Positions 35,101-44,749 of a stretch of 64,000 nucleotides of DNA are shown piece after piece. This DNA comes from Scolanthus callimorphus (taxonomy: Eukaryota > Cnidaria > Anthozoa > Actiniaria > Edwardsiidae): NCBI GenBank assembly GCA_033964015.1, contig CM066919.1:19904146-19968145 (forward strand). Reading direction: 5' to 3'. A program made the position numbers and the translations under genes. Numbering within the stretch: the stretch's first letter is position 1; each line of letters opens with the position of its first letter. The notes beneath the pieces are model-generated. The model was not told where the DNA came from. It ran no database searches and saw nothing but the letters and a program-made list of their open reading frames with translations.

Positions 35101-38100
35101 CTCAGTGACATATTTTCCATATCCTCACTAGTGAGGATATCGGTCAAAACAAAAGTGCTTGGAAATCAATTTGGAGTATTTTTTCTGGTTTGTCTATATA
35201 ATAAAAAGAAAATTACACGGTGGCTTGAAGATATGATTTTTATTTTCTCGTGTCAAAAACAATATTTTACTCATTCGCTGCGCTCATTCGTAAAATATTG
35301 TTCTTGCCACTCGAAAATAAAACTCATATCTTCGCGCCATGGAAACTAGGCTTAATTTTAACGTCCGAAAGCCAGAATGTTTCATTACGAGTAATGTATT
35401 TGTGTAACGTTTCACAGGTCCCAATAAGTACACATTGAATCAGATCAAAGATGCCGTGCGTGATGGACTTAGAGCGGTCAAAAATGCCATCGAGGATGGT
35501 AAGTCGTCAGTGAGTTCCAGTGACATGTAATGCTGCGGGATTCCATGTTTAGAAATGTCTCTCACGGAATCATCTTCGACCTGGCATAGTCTTTACCTGA
35601 AGGTTCTACCGTGTATAAATAAAGCTTTTACTTACTTACTTACCTCTAAAAAACAGAACGATTCATTGGAATCAAAGAGGTCTGCACTTTCGTCCGCCAT
35701 TCTCGAAGCACTCGAGCCATTGTTTAGCTCTGCGTCCCTGGTTTAGCTAAGAGCGCATGACCCAGAGTTCCCTGCGATTATCGCTCTCCCGGAGACTCTG
35801 GTGACAGCCATTTGAGGGTCTTTGAATGCTGATTGGCTGATTTTGAACTGTGGTGGCATGCACAGAAATTTCGTGCTCTCAACGGTTCTGTATCAGATCC
35901 CGCCCATGCGTCAATGTGTCGCCAGAATCTTACCCGTGAAGTAACGAGCCAGGGAACTCTGGTGACCATAATGGCAGTAGACTGCTTGCAGTCCCTTGCT
36001 CAGGGAACGTCCGTAATAAGAGGTTAAAAGTCTTAATTCGCGCGCGCTTAGTACTGTGCATTTATGTCGGGCGCGCGCCTAGTACTGTTCATTACAGGGG
36101 GATTCACCTGTGGTGCGTACTTATCGTGACGTGACCCTGTGGCGCGTACTTATCGTGACGTGACCCTGTGGTGCGCGCTTATCGTGACGTGACCCTGTGG
36201 TGCGCGCTTATCGTGACGTGACCCTGTGGTGCGCGCTTATCGTGACGTGACCCTGTGGTGCGCGCTTATCGTGACGTGACCCTGTGGTGAGTGCTTATCG
36301 TGACGTGACCCTGTGGTGCGCGCTTATCGTGACGTGACCCTGTGGTGCGCGCTTATCGTGATGTGACCCTGTGGTGAGTGCTTATCGTGACGTGACCCTG
36401 TGGTGCGTACTTATCGTGACGTGACCCTGTGGCGCGCGCTTATCGTGACGTGACCCTGTGGTGCGCGCTTATCGTGACGTGACCCTGTGGTGCGCGCTTA
36501 TCGTGACGTGACCCTGTGGTGCGCGCTTATCGTGATGTGACCCTGTGGTGAGTGCTTATCGTGACGTGACCCTGTGGTGCGTACTTATCGTGACGTGACC
36601 CTGTGGCGCGCGCTTATCGTGACGTGACCCTGTGGTGCGCGCTTATCGTGACGTGACCCTGTGGTGCGCGCTTATCGTGACGTGACCCTGTGGTGCGCGC
36701 TTATCGTTGCGTGACCCCGGCATAAATGCACAGTACTAAGCGCGCCCATGGACACTGGTTTTCAGGATAAATAGCCTTATCTTTTCAGCGGTCCGGTATC
36801 CATCAAATCGCGCGCTCTGATTGGCTCGCGAGCGGTCCGGAATCCTACGATCCGGACCCCGGGTCCGGATGAATCGCGCGCGCGCTAATTTCTGTGAAGT
36901 TTTATGCTGTTTTAGTGAAAGCGAAAAAATAAATAGAGCGCAAAGTAATTACACCAATTCTGAACAAAATGTATAGGAGTAATTACAAAGTAATTGCGAA
37001 TTACTCACGACAGTCATGTGAAATCCGCTCTATACTATTTACCGGCTTGGGGTCGGTCCAGATCGTGAAATACCGTGACCTCGGCCTTGAAAATACTCAC
37101 CTCGACCTCCAGTCTCGGTCAGTATTTTCAAGACCTCGGTCGAGACCGGAGGTCGAGGTCAGTATTTTCAAGGCCGAGGTCACGGTATTTACGATCCGGA
37201 CCTCCCAGCCGGTAAATAACATATATTTACTTATCACCCTGCTTATGTCAAATGATTCTACAATACATCACTCGCGACAAATTTTGCACTGGGTCAACAC
37301 GAGAATTTCGTTCTTCTTAGCACCGCGGGCTATAACAGTAGTTGTGACGTTGCAACCTTTTCTTAAATAGGTGTATACCACTGACTGAATGGCAATGGCT
37401 CTACATTTGTTGACCAGCTAAAGTTTTGTACTTTCTTGTGTTTCCAGGAAGCGTAGTCCCTGGAGCTGGTGCAATGGAGGTAGCCATACATGCGGCACTT
37501 ACAGAATTCAAAAAGACTGTCAAAGGCCGAGCACGACTAGGAGTCCAGGTTGGTATGCTGGCTTCAGTACAATTACTCAAGTGACTACAGGAAATTTCCT
37601 GCGCTGATTTGTCGAAATTTAACGTCTTATCTAACAATAGTAGCCTCGGGCTCCGTGATTTTCGGCGATTAGTGACCGAGACAAAATTTACTATAATTGC
37701 AAAAATGATTCAAATTTTGTTTAGACGAAAAACGTTTTTGTTGGATTTTTTCACGATCATGACAAAACACGCGCACACTCCCAATTTCAATATTGTAGTC
37801 ACCGGTGGGTGATTTTACAGATTTTAGCAAGAGAACACAAAACTCTCGACCAATCAGCGCGCGTAACTTTTTTTAGTCAAATCACACTAGTGGCCTATTT
37901 TCAATGCTGCGTTCTGATTGGTCGAGCTATAAGTTATAGTCTATTATAGCGAAAAATGTCCGATTTGAAAGCCAAAATGGCAACAACAAAAAAAAAAAAC
38001 GTTTTGGCTTAGCCTGAGTAGCAAGCGTTTCTGTGGGGTTTCAGGGGACAGAGAAGAGAAGCCTGAAGTTCGATGATTTGGTTGCGCGAAGTATGGGGCG

Positions 38101-40232
38101 AGAGAGAAAATGGAGAGAGGGGGAGGGGGTGGGGAGAGAAGTTTCCTTCCTCTCCCCCTCCCCTCTCTCCATTTTTTTGCTCGTCTTCTTTCTCGCCCTA
38201 TACTTCACCTGGCCAAATCATCGAACATCTCGCTCGAACTTCAGGCTTCTCTGTCTCCTGAAACCCCACGAAAATGCTTTCTACGCAGGCTATTTTTAGC
38301 TATACACATTGACCTACTAGTTTGATTTGACTAAAACAGGTATTCCTCGTTTTTCTATTTGTCAACATTTCGCAGGCTTATGCTGACGCGTTGCTGGTGA
38401 TACCCAAGATACTTGCTCAAAACTCAGGATTCGATCCTCAAGAAACCATGGTGAAATTACTGGTAAGGAACATGGAATAAAAATAGTGATAGAGAATTTT
38501 TACAAGCCTCGGATGTCCTTCGAAATGCTTGAATTCGAAAATAAACATTCAAGGCTTTGGGCTCTACCCCGGTGTAAGAACCTGTGTATTGTTCACGAGT
38601 TGCGTCACAAAGCTTCTTTTGTTTAGTAGAACGAATCATGATGAAATGAGAACTAAACACAAGGGGTTCTCTGGGAATGGTTCTTACACCGAGGTAAACC
38701 CAGCCTTTGAATTTGAGTATAGTGCTATTAATGAAAAACTTTAAAGGATACGCAGGCGAAGATCCTTGAATTTCCTCTTGTGTGGTTCGTACGAACCCTG
38801 CAATAGGACCGGTTGACACATCTGTCAGTATGGAATGTTTGGCTTGAGCGCGCAGACGCCTCTTTGCGCGAGTCTCTTTCAGCGAGCGGTTAGTGGAGTC
38901 GGCTTTTGCAGGCTACAATTTCTCCTAATATTGTGTTTAACAGTTACATTGCTTTTGCTTTAGGAGGAATACGCGGATAGCAACACAGCTGTTGGCGTGG
39001 ATTTGTCGACAGGTATGATAAAATAAATCTACATGTCGGTACATGAAACTTCAAAGTTTTGAAAGTGAAACTTGAATGTTTCGACGGGAAAACGTGAACG
39101 TTTTTGTCACATTCAAGTCCGCAATTTCGTTTCCAAAAAGTAATCATTGAAAAAACTAATATTCTGGTAGCTTGATAGTTTTTCTGGTCAGGAAGAAATA
39201 AAGCAACTGAACTTTTATCTTTTCCACTTGCGAGCTCCACCAAAGCTTCAAGAATGGGCGGGAAAACTTTGTAGTTCAACTGTCAAAACGTCGAAGTTTC
39301 ACGTGCCAACAGAACATGTGTAGACAGCTAGATGCAATGACCAACGGTCTGCTAAAATATTGTACAATGTCGAAAAACACTTACGAGCTGCAAGTTCTGG
39401 GGAGTCGGTCGCAAATATTTATTTATTTATCACAATCCGGAGAAACCTTTTAAAATCTTGGAGTTTTGCAAAAGTTTACAGCCAAATCGTGATTCTAGCT
39501 GTTGTTATAGTTTCCACCAATCATACATTGTTTTCAACTTCGAATCGTATCCAACTTCGAATCGTATCCAGCTTCGTCTGCAAATATTATTTACCTTGAT
39601 CTTGTTGATCTGCCAGTCATTTTTTCGCTTTTTCCAAATATTTTGAAGGTGAAGCCATGATACCAGCCGATGCGGGCATCTGGGATAACTATCGAGTAAA
39701 ACGGCAATTACTACATTCCTGGTAAGTTTTATCGTGTCTTTTTTAAGCTCTTCACTGTGCCGTCCCCGGTAATTCTCTGGGTTTGGTTAAGGTATAGACA
39801 AATCAAACTCGAAGCCGTCTTTTTACTGATGACATGAAGCCTTCCTTTTGCAAGGCTTAAGCTATAATACTACCCCTGGATTCTCTGCCCCCCTCCCCCC
39901 TCATATTATCATTTGCGCAGTCTATAGTGTTCACCGAATAGCCCCTTATTCGGGGAAATATAATTCCCTTTATTTAGAAATAGAAAATTGTACATAATCT
40001 TAGGTGACGTAGTTTCTTCTCTTTGCCTTCAAAATTTAATTCAAAATTGTAGAAAGGTTTAGAAACAACCACAACGAAAAAGGGGGATCTACTACATACC
40101 ATACTACGTACATTTTGTAGATTCTATCAACTCAGTGGCTCTTGTTTTTTCAACAGCACGGTCATCGCTAGTAATCTACTGCTGGTAGACGAGGTGATGC
40201 GGGCTGGGATGTCTTCGCTCAAAGGAAATTAA
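20135..40232 (+). CDS. CCT6: T-complex protein 1 subunit zeta (CCT6), 19 exons
   Basis: Exons: 20135-20271, 22559-22622, 24904-24954, 25521-25583, 26336-26416, 26625-26738, 28105-28207, 28747-28857, 29253-29366, 29841-29885, 30181-30263, 31356-31452, 34243-34309, 35418-35498, 37448-37548, 38376-38462, 38964-39012, 39649-39721 and 40157-40232 (stop TAA). All phases fit, giving 532 aa after two one-base corrections; the human protein has 531. CCT6 is one of eight subunits of the cytosolic TRiC/CCT chaperonin that folds actin, tubulin and other proteins with ATP. Visible: the start [38 protein letters not shown], the nucleotide-binding [52 protein letters not shown], the hinge [54 protein letters not shown], and the end [15 protein letters not shown]. 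Frames break in exons 7 and 9. Intron 3 uses a GC donor. Poly(A) signal AATAAA at 40557. Confidence 0.95.
21014..21400. mobile_element. MITE with AATAGACCTTTTTCCAAATGG ends
   Basis: The left end (21014-21040) and the right end (GGCGGCCATTTTGGAAAAAGG at 21374 onwards) are reverse complements. The centre has a perfect palindrome GTATGACTGGGGG...CCCCCAGTCATAC at about 21185-21220. It lies in CCT6 intron 1. Confidence 0.75.
21410..21960. repeat. GGAAATTCCAGAGGGG repeat block
   Basis: Two GGAAATTCCAGAG(A/G)GG copies, then several CCCCTAAAAAATACC-type units and a GGGAGTCCCCCCCCCCATTGGGG hairpin. Non-coding, within CCT6 intron 1, same dispersed family as 12860-13250. Confidence 0.5.
23549..23725 (+). 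pseudogene. 58-aa ORF inside the 1.15-kb element, origin unknown
   Basis: ATG in the context AAAATGGCGGCGAAT opens a 58-residue [21 protein letters not shown], then [17 protein letters not shown], ending in TAA. The LKxEQ run recalls the start of a helicase-like domain but there is not enough sequence to claim it. It overlaps the antisense zinc-finger relic, so one of the two may be chance. Treat as a possible captured first exon. Confidence 0.3.
23640..24060 (-). pseudogene. ZAD-like Cys-pair zinc-finger coding relic, frameshifted
   Basis: Reading on the minus strand from 24060, a first frame gives a basic start ([20 protein letters not shown]), then [19 protein letters not shown] and [11 protein letters not shown] second frame continues with [19 protein letters not shown], then [17 protein letters not shown]. 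Together the two CxxC pairs about 60 residues apart resemble a ZAD-type zinc-binding domain. The reading frame changes near 23870, so it is broken as given. Its position inside the 1.15-kb element suggests a captured or hitch-hiking gene fragment; function is not assigned. Confidence 0.5.
27058..27256 (+). repeat. Diverged copy of the CCT6 intron 11/exon 12 boundary, in intron 6
   Basis: Blocks TGCCTGGTTA-AGCCCTTGC, ATTCC(A)TTGATGAAAATTCCTT, GTCACTACCTCTGAGGCA, AACCTTTGC...TGTGGCTTCTTTC and TTGTGGTGGTCTTGCTGTCAA occur in the same order at 31168-31388, where the last block is coding exon 12. The intron 6 copy stops after about 20 bp of exon-like sequence and lacks the rest of the exon. Confidence 0.7.
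27420..27867. mobile_element. MITE with GTTATCAGAAAAT ends, hosting a nested MITE
   Basis: GTTATCAGAAAATAGAATCCAG at 27421 onwards matches the reverse complement of 27845-27866. An inner inverted pair (AAAACTGGCTGAGATAT and ATATCTCAGCCAGTTTT) supports one palindromic element. A second small element (27453-27552) is nested in it. Lies in CCT6 intron 6. Confidence 0.7.
27453..27552. mobile_element. 100-bp nested MITE with CAGGGGCGT-GCCAG ends
   Basis: CAGGGGCGTGGCCAG at the left and CTGGCTACGCCCCTG at the right are inverted repeats, flanked by AATTC on both sides as a likely 5-bp target duplication. The related phrase CAGGGGCGTAGCCAGG and the following TTTTCCCATACATTA recur at 48529-48610. Confidence 0.7.
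28621..28701 (-). repeat. tRNA-derived SINE-like head
   Basis: On the minus strand a tRNA-like order is seen: TGACACAGTGTGTTAGGGC resembles an A box and TCAGCTCGAATCCCCAACC resembles a B box, about 35 bp apart. No intact cloverleaf or anticodon arm could be drawn with confidence, so it is more likely a SINE or tRNA relic than a functional tRNA. Confidence 0.35.
30341..30627. mobile_element. TTACAGCT-family MITE in CCT6 intron 11
   Basis: The ends TTACAGCTAAAATCATTGCA and AACGTTTTTAGCTGTAA are inverted repeats. Inner arms CCCTGTTTCGCCTAGTGCAG and CTGCACTAGGCGAAACA form a further palindrome, and the core shares TGTCGCGACATTGTCTGG with the copy at 41551. Confidence 0.8.
30973..31149. mobile_element. 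MITE with ATAGAGTGG...CTGCTCTAT ends
   Basis: The ends ATAGAGTGGTTTTCACAT and ATGTGAAATCTGCTCTAT pair, with inner CTGTCGTGA / TCACGACAG. The core has several GGAGTAATTGCG and GTAATTAC repeats. A half copy lies at about 36939-37035. Inside CCT6 intron 11, about 200 bp before exon 12. Confidence 0.75.
32301..33378. mobile_element. 1.08-kb inverted-repeat element in CCT6 intron 12
   Basis: TAGTATATACTACACGGGAA at the left and TTCCCCTGTAGTATATACTA at the right are inverted repeats of about 25 bp. Internal ORFs of 88 to 126 codons overlap on both strands and have no recognised domain. Non-autonomous in appearance. Confidence 0.65.
33382..33487. repeat. Palindrome (GAATAGTGGCGAATAGTC)
   Basis: AACAATTATTC...CAGTGAATAGTGGCGAATAG pairs with CTATTCGCCACTATTCAC...GAATAATTGTT around a CCGGTCTCGG loop. 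It directly abuts the element ending at 33378. Probably another small MITE. Confidence 0.55.
33660..33802. mobile_element. MITE with ACACTTAATGACTGC ends
   Basis: Perfect 15-bp ends (33660-33674 and 33788-33802) with further pairing inward (GAAACAGCGAGTTTTGTTTTCC with GGAAAACAAAACTCGCTGTTTTC in part). The whole element can form one long hairpin. Confidence 0.75.
34473..34719. mobile_element. MITE with CGATTGCGTTTG ends in CCT6 intron 13
   Basis: CGATTGCGTTTGTCTGTTTT and TACCCTAACAGTTCGCACGTTA at the left are matched in reverse complement at 34660-34719 (TAACGTGCGAACTGCTAGGGTA and AAACGCAATCG), with a few mismatches. Confidence 0.7.
35219..35342. mobile_element. Palindromic element, second copy of the GCTGCGCTC-core family
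   Basis: GGTGGCTTGAAGATATGA pairs with TCATATCTTCGCGCCA, and AATATTTTAC pairs with GTAAAATATT around TCATTCGCTGCGCTCATTCG. Same design as 3488-3624. In CCT6 intron 13. Confidence 0.65.
36044..36745. repeat. Inverted-repeat element containing about 21 copies of a 29-bp minisatellite
   Basis: The ends GCGCTTAGTACTGTGCATTT (36044 onwards) and the reverse complement at 36721-36745 bracket a tandem array from about 36107 to 36714. The unit is 29 bp, built on CTTATCGTGACGTGACCCTG plus TGGTGCGCG. Variants (GCGTA, GAGTG, GTGATG) recur in a higher-order pattern. It lies in CCT6 intron 14. Each unit contains TGACGTGA, close to a CREB/ATF half-palindrome. Confidence 0.85.
37038..37216. mobile_element. 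Long palindrome (CCGTGACCTCGGCCTTGAAA)
   Basis: TTTACCGGCT, GAAATACCGTGACCTCGG and CTTGAAAATACT on the left are mirrored in reverse complement on the right to AGCCGGTAAA. It folds into a near-complete hairpin. A partial relative is visible at about 58885-58940. Confidence 0.7.
38010..38292. mobile_element. MITE with TAGCCTG ends and a GA/CT-rich stem
   Basis: TAGCCTGAGTAGCAAGCGTTT, GTGGGGTTTCAGG and GAAGCCTGAAGTTCGATGATT are all matched in reverse complement up to 38292. The loop is a purine-rich then pyrimidine-rich run (GAGAGGGGGAGGGG / CTCCCCCTCCCC). In CCT6 intron 15. Its TAGCCTG ends recall the 1.15-kb element at 23313. Confidence 0.7.
38547..38713. mobile_element. MITE with ATTCAAGGCTTTGGG ends
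   Basis: ATTCAAGGCTTTGGGCTCTA followed by CCCCGGTGTAAGAACC pairs with GGTTCTTACACCGAGG and TAAACCCAGCCTTTGAAT. In CCT6 intron 16. Confidence 0.7.
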
Positions 40233-41550
40233 CACTCGTTGATAACTAGCTTGATTTACCAATTTCAAAACGTAGGAAACTATTGCTGAAACGAAGGTTT
40301 AAGATTTGCTCCATGTGCGTCGCAGCCTTTTGCGCAGTCTTCCTTGTCGCGATGTGTGTGGAGGCATTGAGCTCCTGCTTAATCCTAAAAGCATATCAGA
40401 TATACCTCAGAACAAAAAAGAATAATCTATGCACGTGTGAAGAGTAAGACTTACGATATTATAACGGCACCGTTGCCTGTATCTATAGTGTGTTCTACTA
40501 AGTACGCTCCTAATACCCGTCGGACTGCCAGTTTGAACTAGACACGAAAAGATGGAAATAAATCCTGAATAACAAACTTAGTATCGTGTACTTTTCTTCC
40601 GTCCGTACTGTTGGCACAAGAGGAACCAGCTATTCGCATGACGTCATCACAACTCGTTCACCAGTTTATACATTACTTGTCAGTGGCGAAAACGATGGTA
40701 GATCCTTCGTATAGGAAACTATAGTGTCCTCCGTATAAATACCTCCCGTGTCTTATAGAACGAGGATATACAGAAGGACACTATAGTATACCACATGAAG
40801 GATCCAGGAAAACTATACCAAAGACCACTATCGAGTCACAAATTAACATGGAACCTAGTCAACCAGTTGTTTCCATCAGACTGTGAAATAGATACTACAT
40901 AAATAGACACCACTGCTACACGCAATAATTTCATCATTCTTTTGTTTGAATGATTATGGCTAGTGAACAATACTGAACACAATAATTGAATCAGTCAAAT
41001 GAAAACCACTGATGCGAAAAACGTTTGAATGACAGTTTGATTGGATGAAAGTTTGTCAATAATTGTGCCACCGTGAGCTAGTGGGATGCCGCCCCACCGA
41101 CCACCCTCCCCTCGCCATCAACTTATACTTACATTTTCGGTCCAACCTTTTCCATGTGGGTTCAGATTATTTATCAGTTTCGTAAGACCTCGAGTGCTGT
41201 TCTGCGCACGCGTACGGACGTAACAAAACAAATTGTGACAAGAGTGTTGCGTGACTCTGGGCGACATAATGAAGAGCACAACAACGTCTGTGAATGTTAC
41301 ACTTTATATATCGTATATACATAGTTGTTAACCATTCGATATTTCTACGGGAATTGATTATTTTTCCATATAATTACAAATACGACATCTAGAAATTTGT
41401 CTGCACAAATTGTTTTCGTATTACAACAAAACTAAATCATATTTTCTTTATCTGAATCACCTATAAAAATACACGACATATTCTACTGCTGCTTTGAACT
41501 AACTACTATTTTTCCATTGTGTTTGCAATAGTTTTGTGAATGAAAATCTG

Positions 41551-41813
41551 ACAACTAAAATCGTTACATCGCGATTGGCTTTGCTGTTCCGCAAGTCAAA
41601 CCTCATGAGCCAATCAGATTCTTGCCCTGTTTCGCCTAGTGCAGTCGCCTGGCTTTCCGTCGCGACGTTGTCTGGTTTTAGTTCCGAGGAAGCCAGTTGA
41701 CTGCACTAGGCGAAACAGGGCACGAGTTTCATTGGCTCAGATAAGTTTGATTGGCGAGACAGCAAATTCAATGTTTTTGAAAACGTGGCTCGCGATGCAA
41801 CGATTTTAGCTGT
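41551..41813. mobile_element. TTACAGCT-family MITE
   Basis: ACAACTAAAATCGTTACATCGCG and CGCGATGCAACGATTTTAGCTGT are the ends. Inner arms CCTGTTTCGCCTAGTGCAGTC and GACTGCACTAGGCGAAACAGG are almost perfect, and the core has TCGCGACGTTGTCTGG. Closest relative in the window is 30341-30627. Confidence 0.8.
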
Positions 41814-41814
41814 A

Positions 41815-42352
41815 AGCCCTGGCCAAACGAAACACAAATTGCTACTTACATCGACTTGTGAACCGTTTGGCCACCAACTTGCAATGACTTGTGTTTATGC
41901 GCCCAGTGTTAGCCTGCTAGCAGAGGCCTATTTTTCTTTGTATTCGGTGGCCTGGTGAGCATCTCCCTTCGAATCTCCCTTCTTCGTTTTGCCGCCGTCC
42001 ACAACCGTGGACGGTTTGCCGATCGTTTCTTAGGCCCACTCTATGCACCCGCATACCGGCGAACGTTTTTCCCTGATGATCAACATGGACTTGAGTCTCA
42101 AATAACAGCGGAAAACGTCCGTCGACGTGCGTGCCCATGTAGTGGGCTCAAGAATGGTCAGCAAACCGCCCAAGGTTGTGAGGGCAGAGGTCTCTTTACT
42201 TCCTGCTGGTCAGGCTCAGTGGATACAAAGGAGAAGTGGCCTCTGCTAGCAGGGAAGTCCAATTTTACATGTTCAAATTTTCATGCAATTTCCGTCTCGT
42301 TTGGCCACCAAGTCCGTGAAAGACACAACTTGCGTCGCTTGAACAGGGCTTT
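41815..42352. mobile_element. Inverted-repeat composite with AGCCCTG/CAGGGCT ends
   Basis: AGCCCTGGCCAAACGAAAC near the left end and GTTTGGCCACCAAG...CAGGGCT near the right are partly inverted. A nested pair, TTAGCCTGCTAGCAGAGGCC (from about 41908) and GGCCTCTGCTAGCAGG (about 42239), suggests a second element inside. Boundaries are approximate. Confidence 0.4.
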
Positions 42353-42557
42353 AATAAGCTTTGTGAGAAAAATGCTACCTTTGAGTTGGATTGCAGGTTA
42401 CATCCACAGCAAGATCCTATACAATGTTTAAAAGGCTTATATACAAGTAATTTCGCAAGCTTTTTGAATCTCCTTTAAGCCATGTACAAGCGAAATATGA
42501 TAGAGCGGTTAGTATTTACCCGTGAAATTCATTTTAGAGAAGATTTCGTATGACTGT

Positions 42558-42916
42558 AAAGCCGCCGTTACACGATGCAATGATTTCTACAACTTGTCTC
42601 GCAATGCCATTGCAGCGTGTAACACCCTCTGCAACAACGTTGCGAGACAAGTTGCAGCAAGTAGGATACGATTCTACTTCTCGCAACGGATTGCAGCAAC
42701 TTGTCTCACATTGCAGCGTGTAACAGCGAATCTGGCAACTTGTCTCGCAATTCGTTCCCAGAAGCCCTCTCGGGCTTCTTTGCGCATGTGCGTTCTGTAT
42801 CAAAATGGCGCACAAATAGCAAAAAGTTGGATACGTTGCGAGCGATCATTGCGAGCTAACATCAACTGCAGGTGAGACAAGTTGCAGAAAACATTGCACC
42901 GTGTAACTCCACCTTA
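42558..42916. mobile_element. MITE with TAAAGCCGCCGTTACACG ends
   Basis: The left end TAAAGCCGCCGTTACACGATG pairs with the right end CATTGCACCGTGTAACTCC-ACCTTA. The interior repeats GCAACTTGTCTCGCA and GCAGCGTGTAACA several times on both strands. Confidence 0.7.
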
Positions 42917-42939
42917 AAAGCGACGGCGCATTCCGTGCA

Positions 42940-43250
42940 GTGTCAGCGCCGTAACATGGCCGTGCCGTGTCTAAGCATTTTGATTGGTTGATCAGTTATT
43001 TCGCGCAATGTGATTGGTTGAATGTTCACGTAAAGGCAAAGTTCCGTTCCGTGCCGTGCCGTGTCTAAGCATTTTGATTGGTTGATCAGTCATTTCGTGC
43101 AATGTGATTGGCCGAATGTTCCGAAGGTAATGTTTCATGCCGTGCCGTGTCTAAGCATTTTGATTGGTTGATCAGTAATTTCGCGCGATGTCATTGGTTG
43201 AATGATCACGTAAAGGCGATGTTCCGTGCCGTAACCGTACCGTGCCTTTT
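42940..43250 (+). repeat. Three tandem units of about 90 bp
   Basis: The phrase GCCGTGTCTAAGCATTTTGA, then TTGGTTGATCAGT and TCGCGCAATGTGATTGG, occurs at about 42964, 43060 and 43147 in direct orientation. No coding potential. Confidence 0.7.
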
Positions 43251-44749
43251 CAAAATCATACGAAATTTGCTCGAGCGTTTTACTCTAATTGCTTTGTCCT
43301 CGTTTGTGTTTTCTTGACTATGGAAACCGCTCTAAAGAAGTAGATCAAATTATCGTCATGGCAGATATACCACGCAATCCAAATAACAGAGCTCTGTTTC
43401 TGTTTGATACATTGTACATGTTTTACAAACAAAACGACTAAACTGAATGTGCCACTCGGTGTACAGAAAGAAGTATGCTTGAAGCGCAAATGAAGAAAGA
43501 AAAAGAGAAACATTGCATTTGGCTTAGCTGCCGAAGGAGACTCTCGACAAGAGGTGTCTGCGTGCTGATGCCAAACATTCCACACTGATGACGTTTTATG
43601 ATCAGGATAAACGAATTACGTGGCCAGTTAAACGTATATCAGGGTATATGCATCATTTTTAATCTTATTTTAATTCCTCACTATAAATGCTGTGTGTATG
43701 CTATAAAAATTAAATGTCTCAGTATGGAATAATTGGTCTTAGCGCGCAGACGCCTCTTTGCGAGTCTCTTTCGGCGAGCGCTAAATACTTCGGCTTTCGC
43801 AGACTACTTATTTCAAAATTACATTGTAAATTACTGGCAGGCTCATGTTTCAGTGAATGTTTTCGGGACGCGTAGAGCTGCTAAGTATGACGCATATAAA
43901 TTCTACTTTTTTCGTACTCCTATTTCAAAGACCCTTGTCATAAGAAAATGGAAAATTGCGAATGCTAAATATTTCTGTTCAGTTGTTCTAGAGGATTTGG
44001 AGTATAAAATTATATTTTTAATTATTAAAAGGATCAGACATTCCTCATTTCTCATTTTTTATAACCAAACTTAATTGAAATAGGTGTCCGTTCCTATTTC
44101 GTGCGAAAAAAATGCAAAAAGTTAACACGGTGTAGCAACATTCGTTTCCTATCTGAAAGTTTTTAACGATAGAAAAAAAAACTTCTTTCTATATTAAAAA
44201 TCTAGCTTTTGTATGCCATGCCTACAGTTCGTTTATTAATCCCTATTTAACATGGATATTTTCTTTAATAAAACTATAAATTTTCAGGATATATATTTTT
44301 ACATTTATCAATATATTAATTCTTTTAGACATTGAAACTTCCAATACAATTCGTGAGCAATTGAATGTACGACCTTGTTTGAGTCTTGCGAAAAGTGTCA
44401 AGGAAACAATTATTTCTAATGACTATAAGTCCTACTTTTTTCCTGTGGGCCAAGAATTCGTTTTTAAAAGTCCTTATACTTACTTCTTTATTGCAAAATT
44501 CGAATTACTACAAGTTTACTCTCGACCATTTGTGCCCAAATCTTTCAATGTTTATAGCGGGCGCAAATATTTCAGAGTCATAAAACTGCCTGACTTTTGT
44601 ACAGCAAAGACATAGAAATCCAACACTCTAAAAAACCTTCACTCCGCATATTACTACCACACTTACTCTTGAGGAATATGTAGGAATCTAAGATCTGTAT
44701 TTCATTTCGTTAGTTTCTATTTTCTACCTTCTTCAGCAGCTTGACTTGT

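Larger units (their letters stand above)
40233..44749. other. Tail-to-tail spacer between CCT6 and EYA
   Basis: No gene is supported. The CCT6 3' UTR ends near 40580. Then come AT-rich DNA, the TTACAGCT-type MITE at 41551-41813, an inverted-repeat composite at about 41815-42352, a MITE at 42558-42916, and a triplicated unit at 42940-43250. The EYA 3' UTR probably ends near a minus-strand poly(A) signal (TTTATT on the plus strand at 44487). Confidence 0.5.

Noticed and set aside
36107..36714. Regularly spaced 29-bp repeats that might suggest a CRISPR array
   Set aside because: The repeats are head to tail without unique spacers, in a eukaryotic intron, so it is a minisatellite.
43733..44615. 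ORFs of 84 to 113 codons downstream of EYA
   Set aside because: AT-rich, no domain, no splice pattern; they lie in the CCT6/EYA spacer and EYA 3' UTR side.
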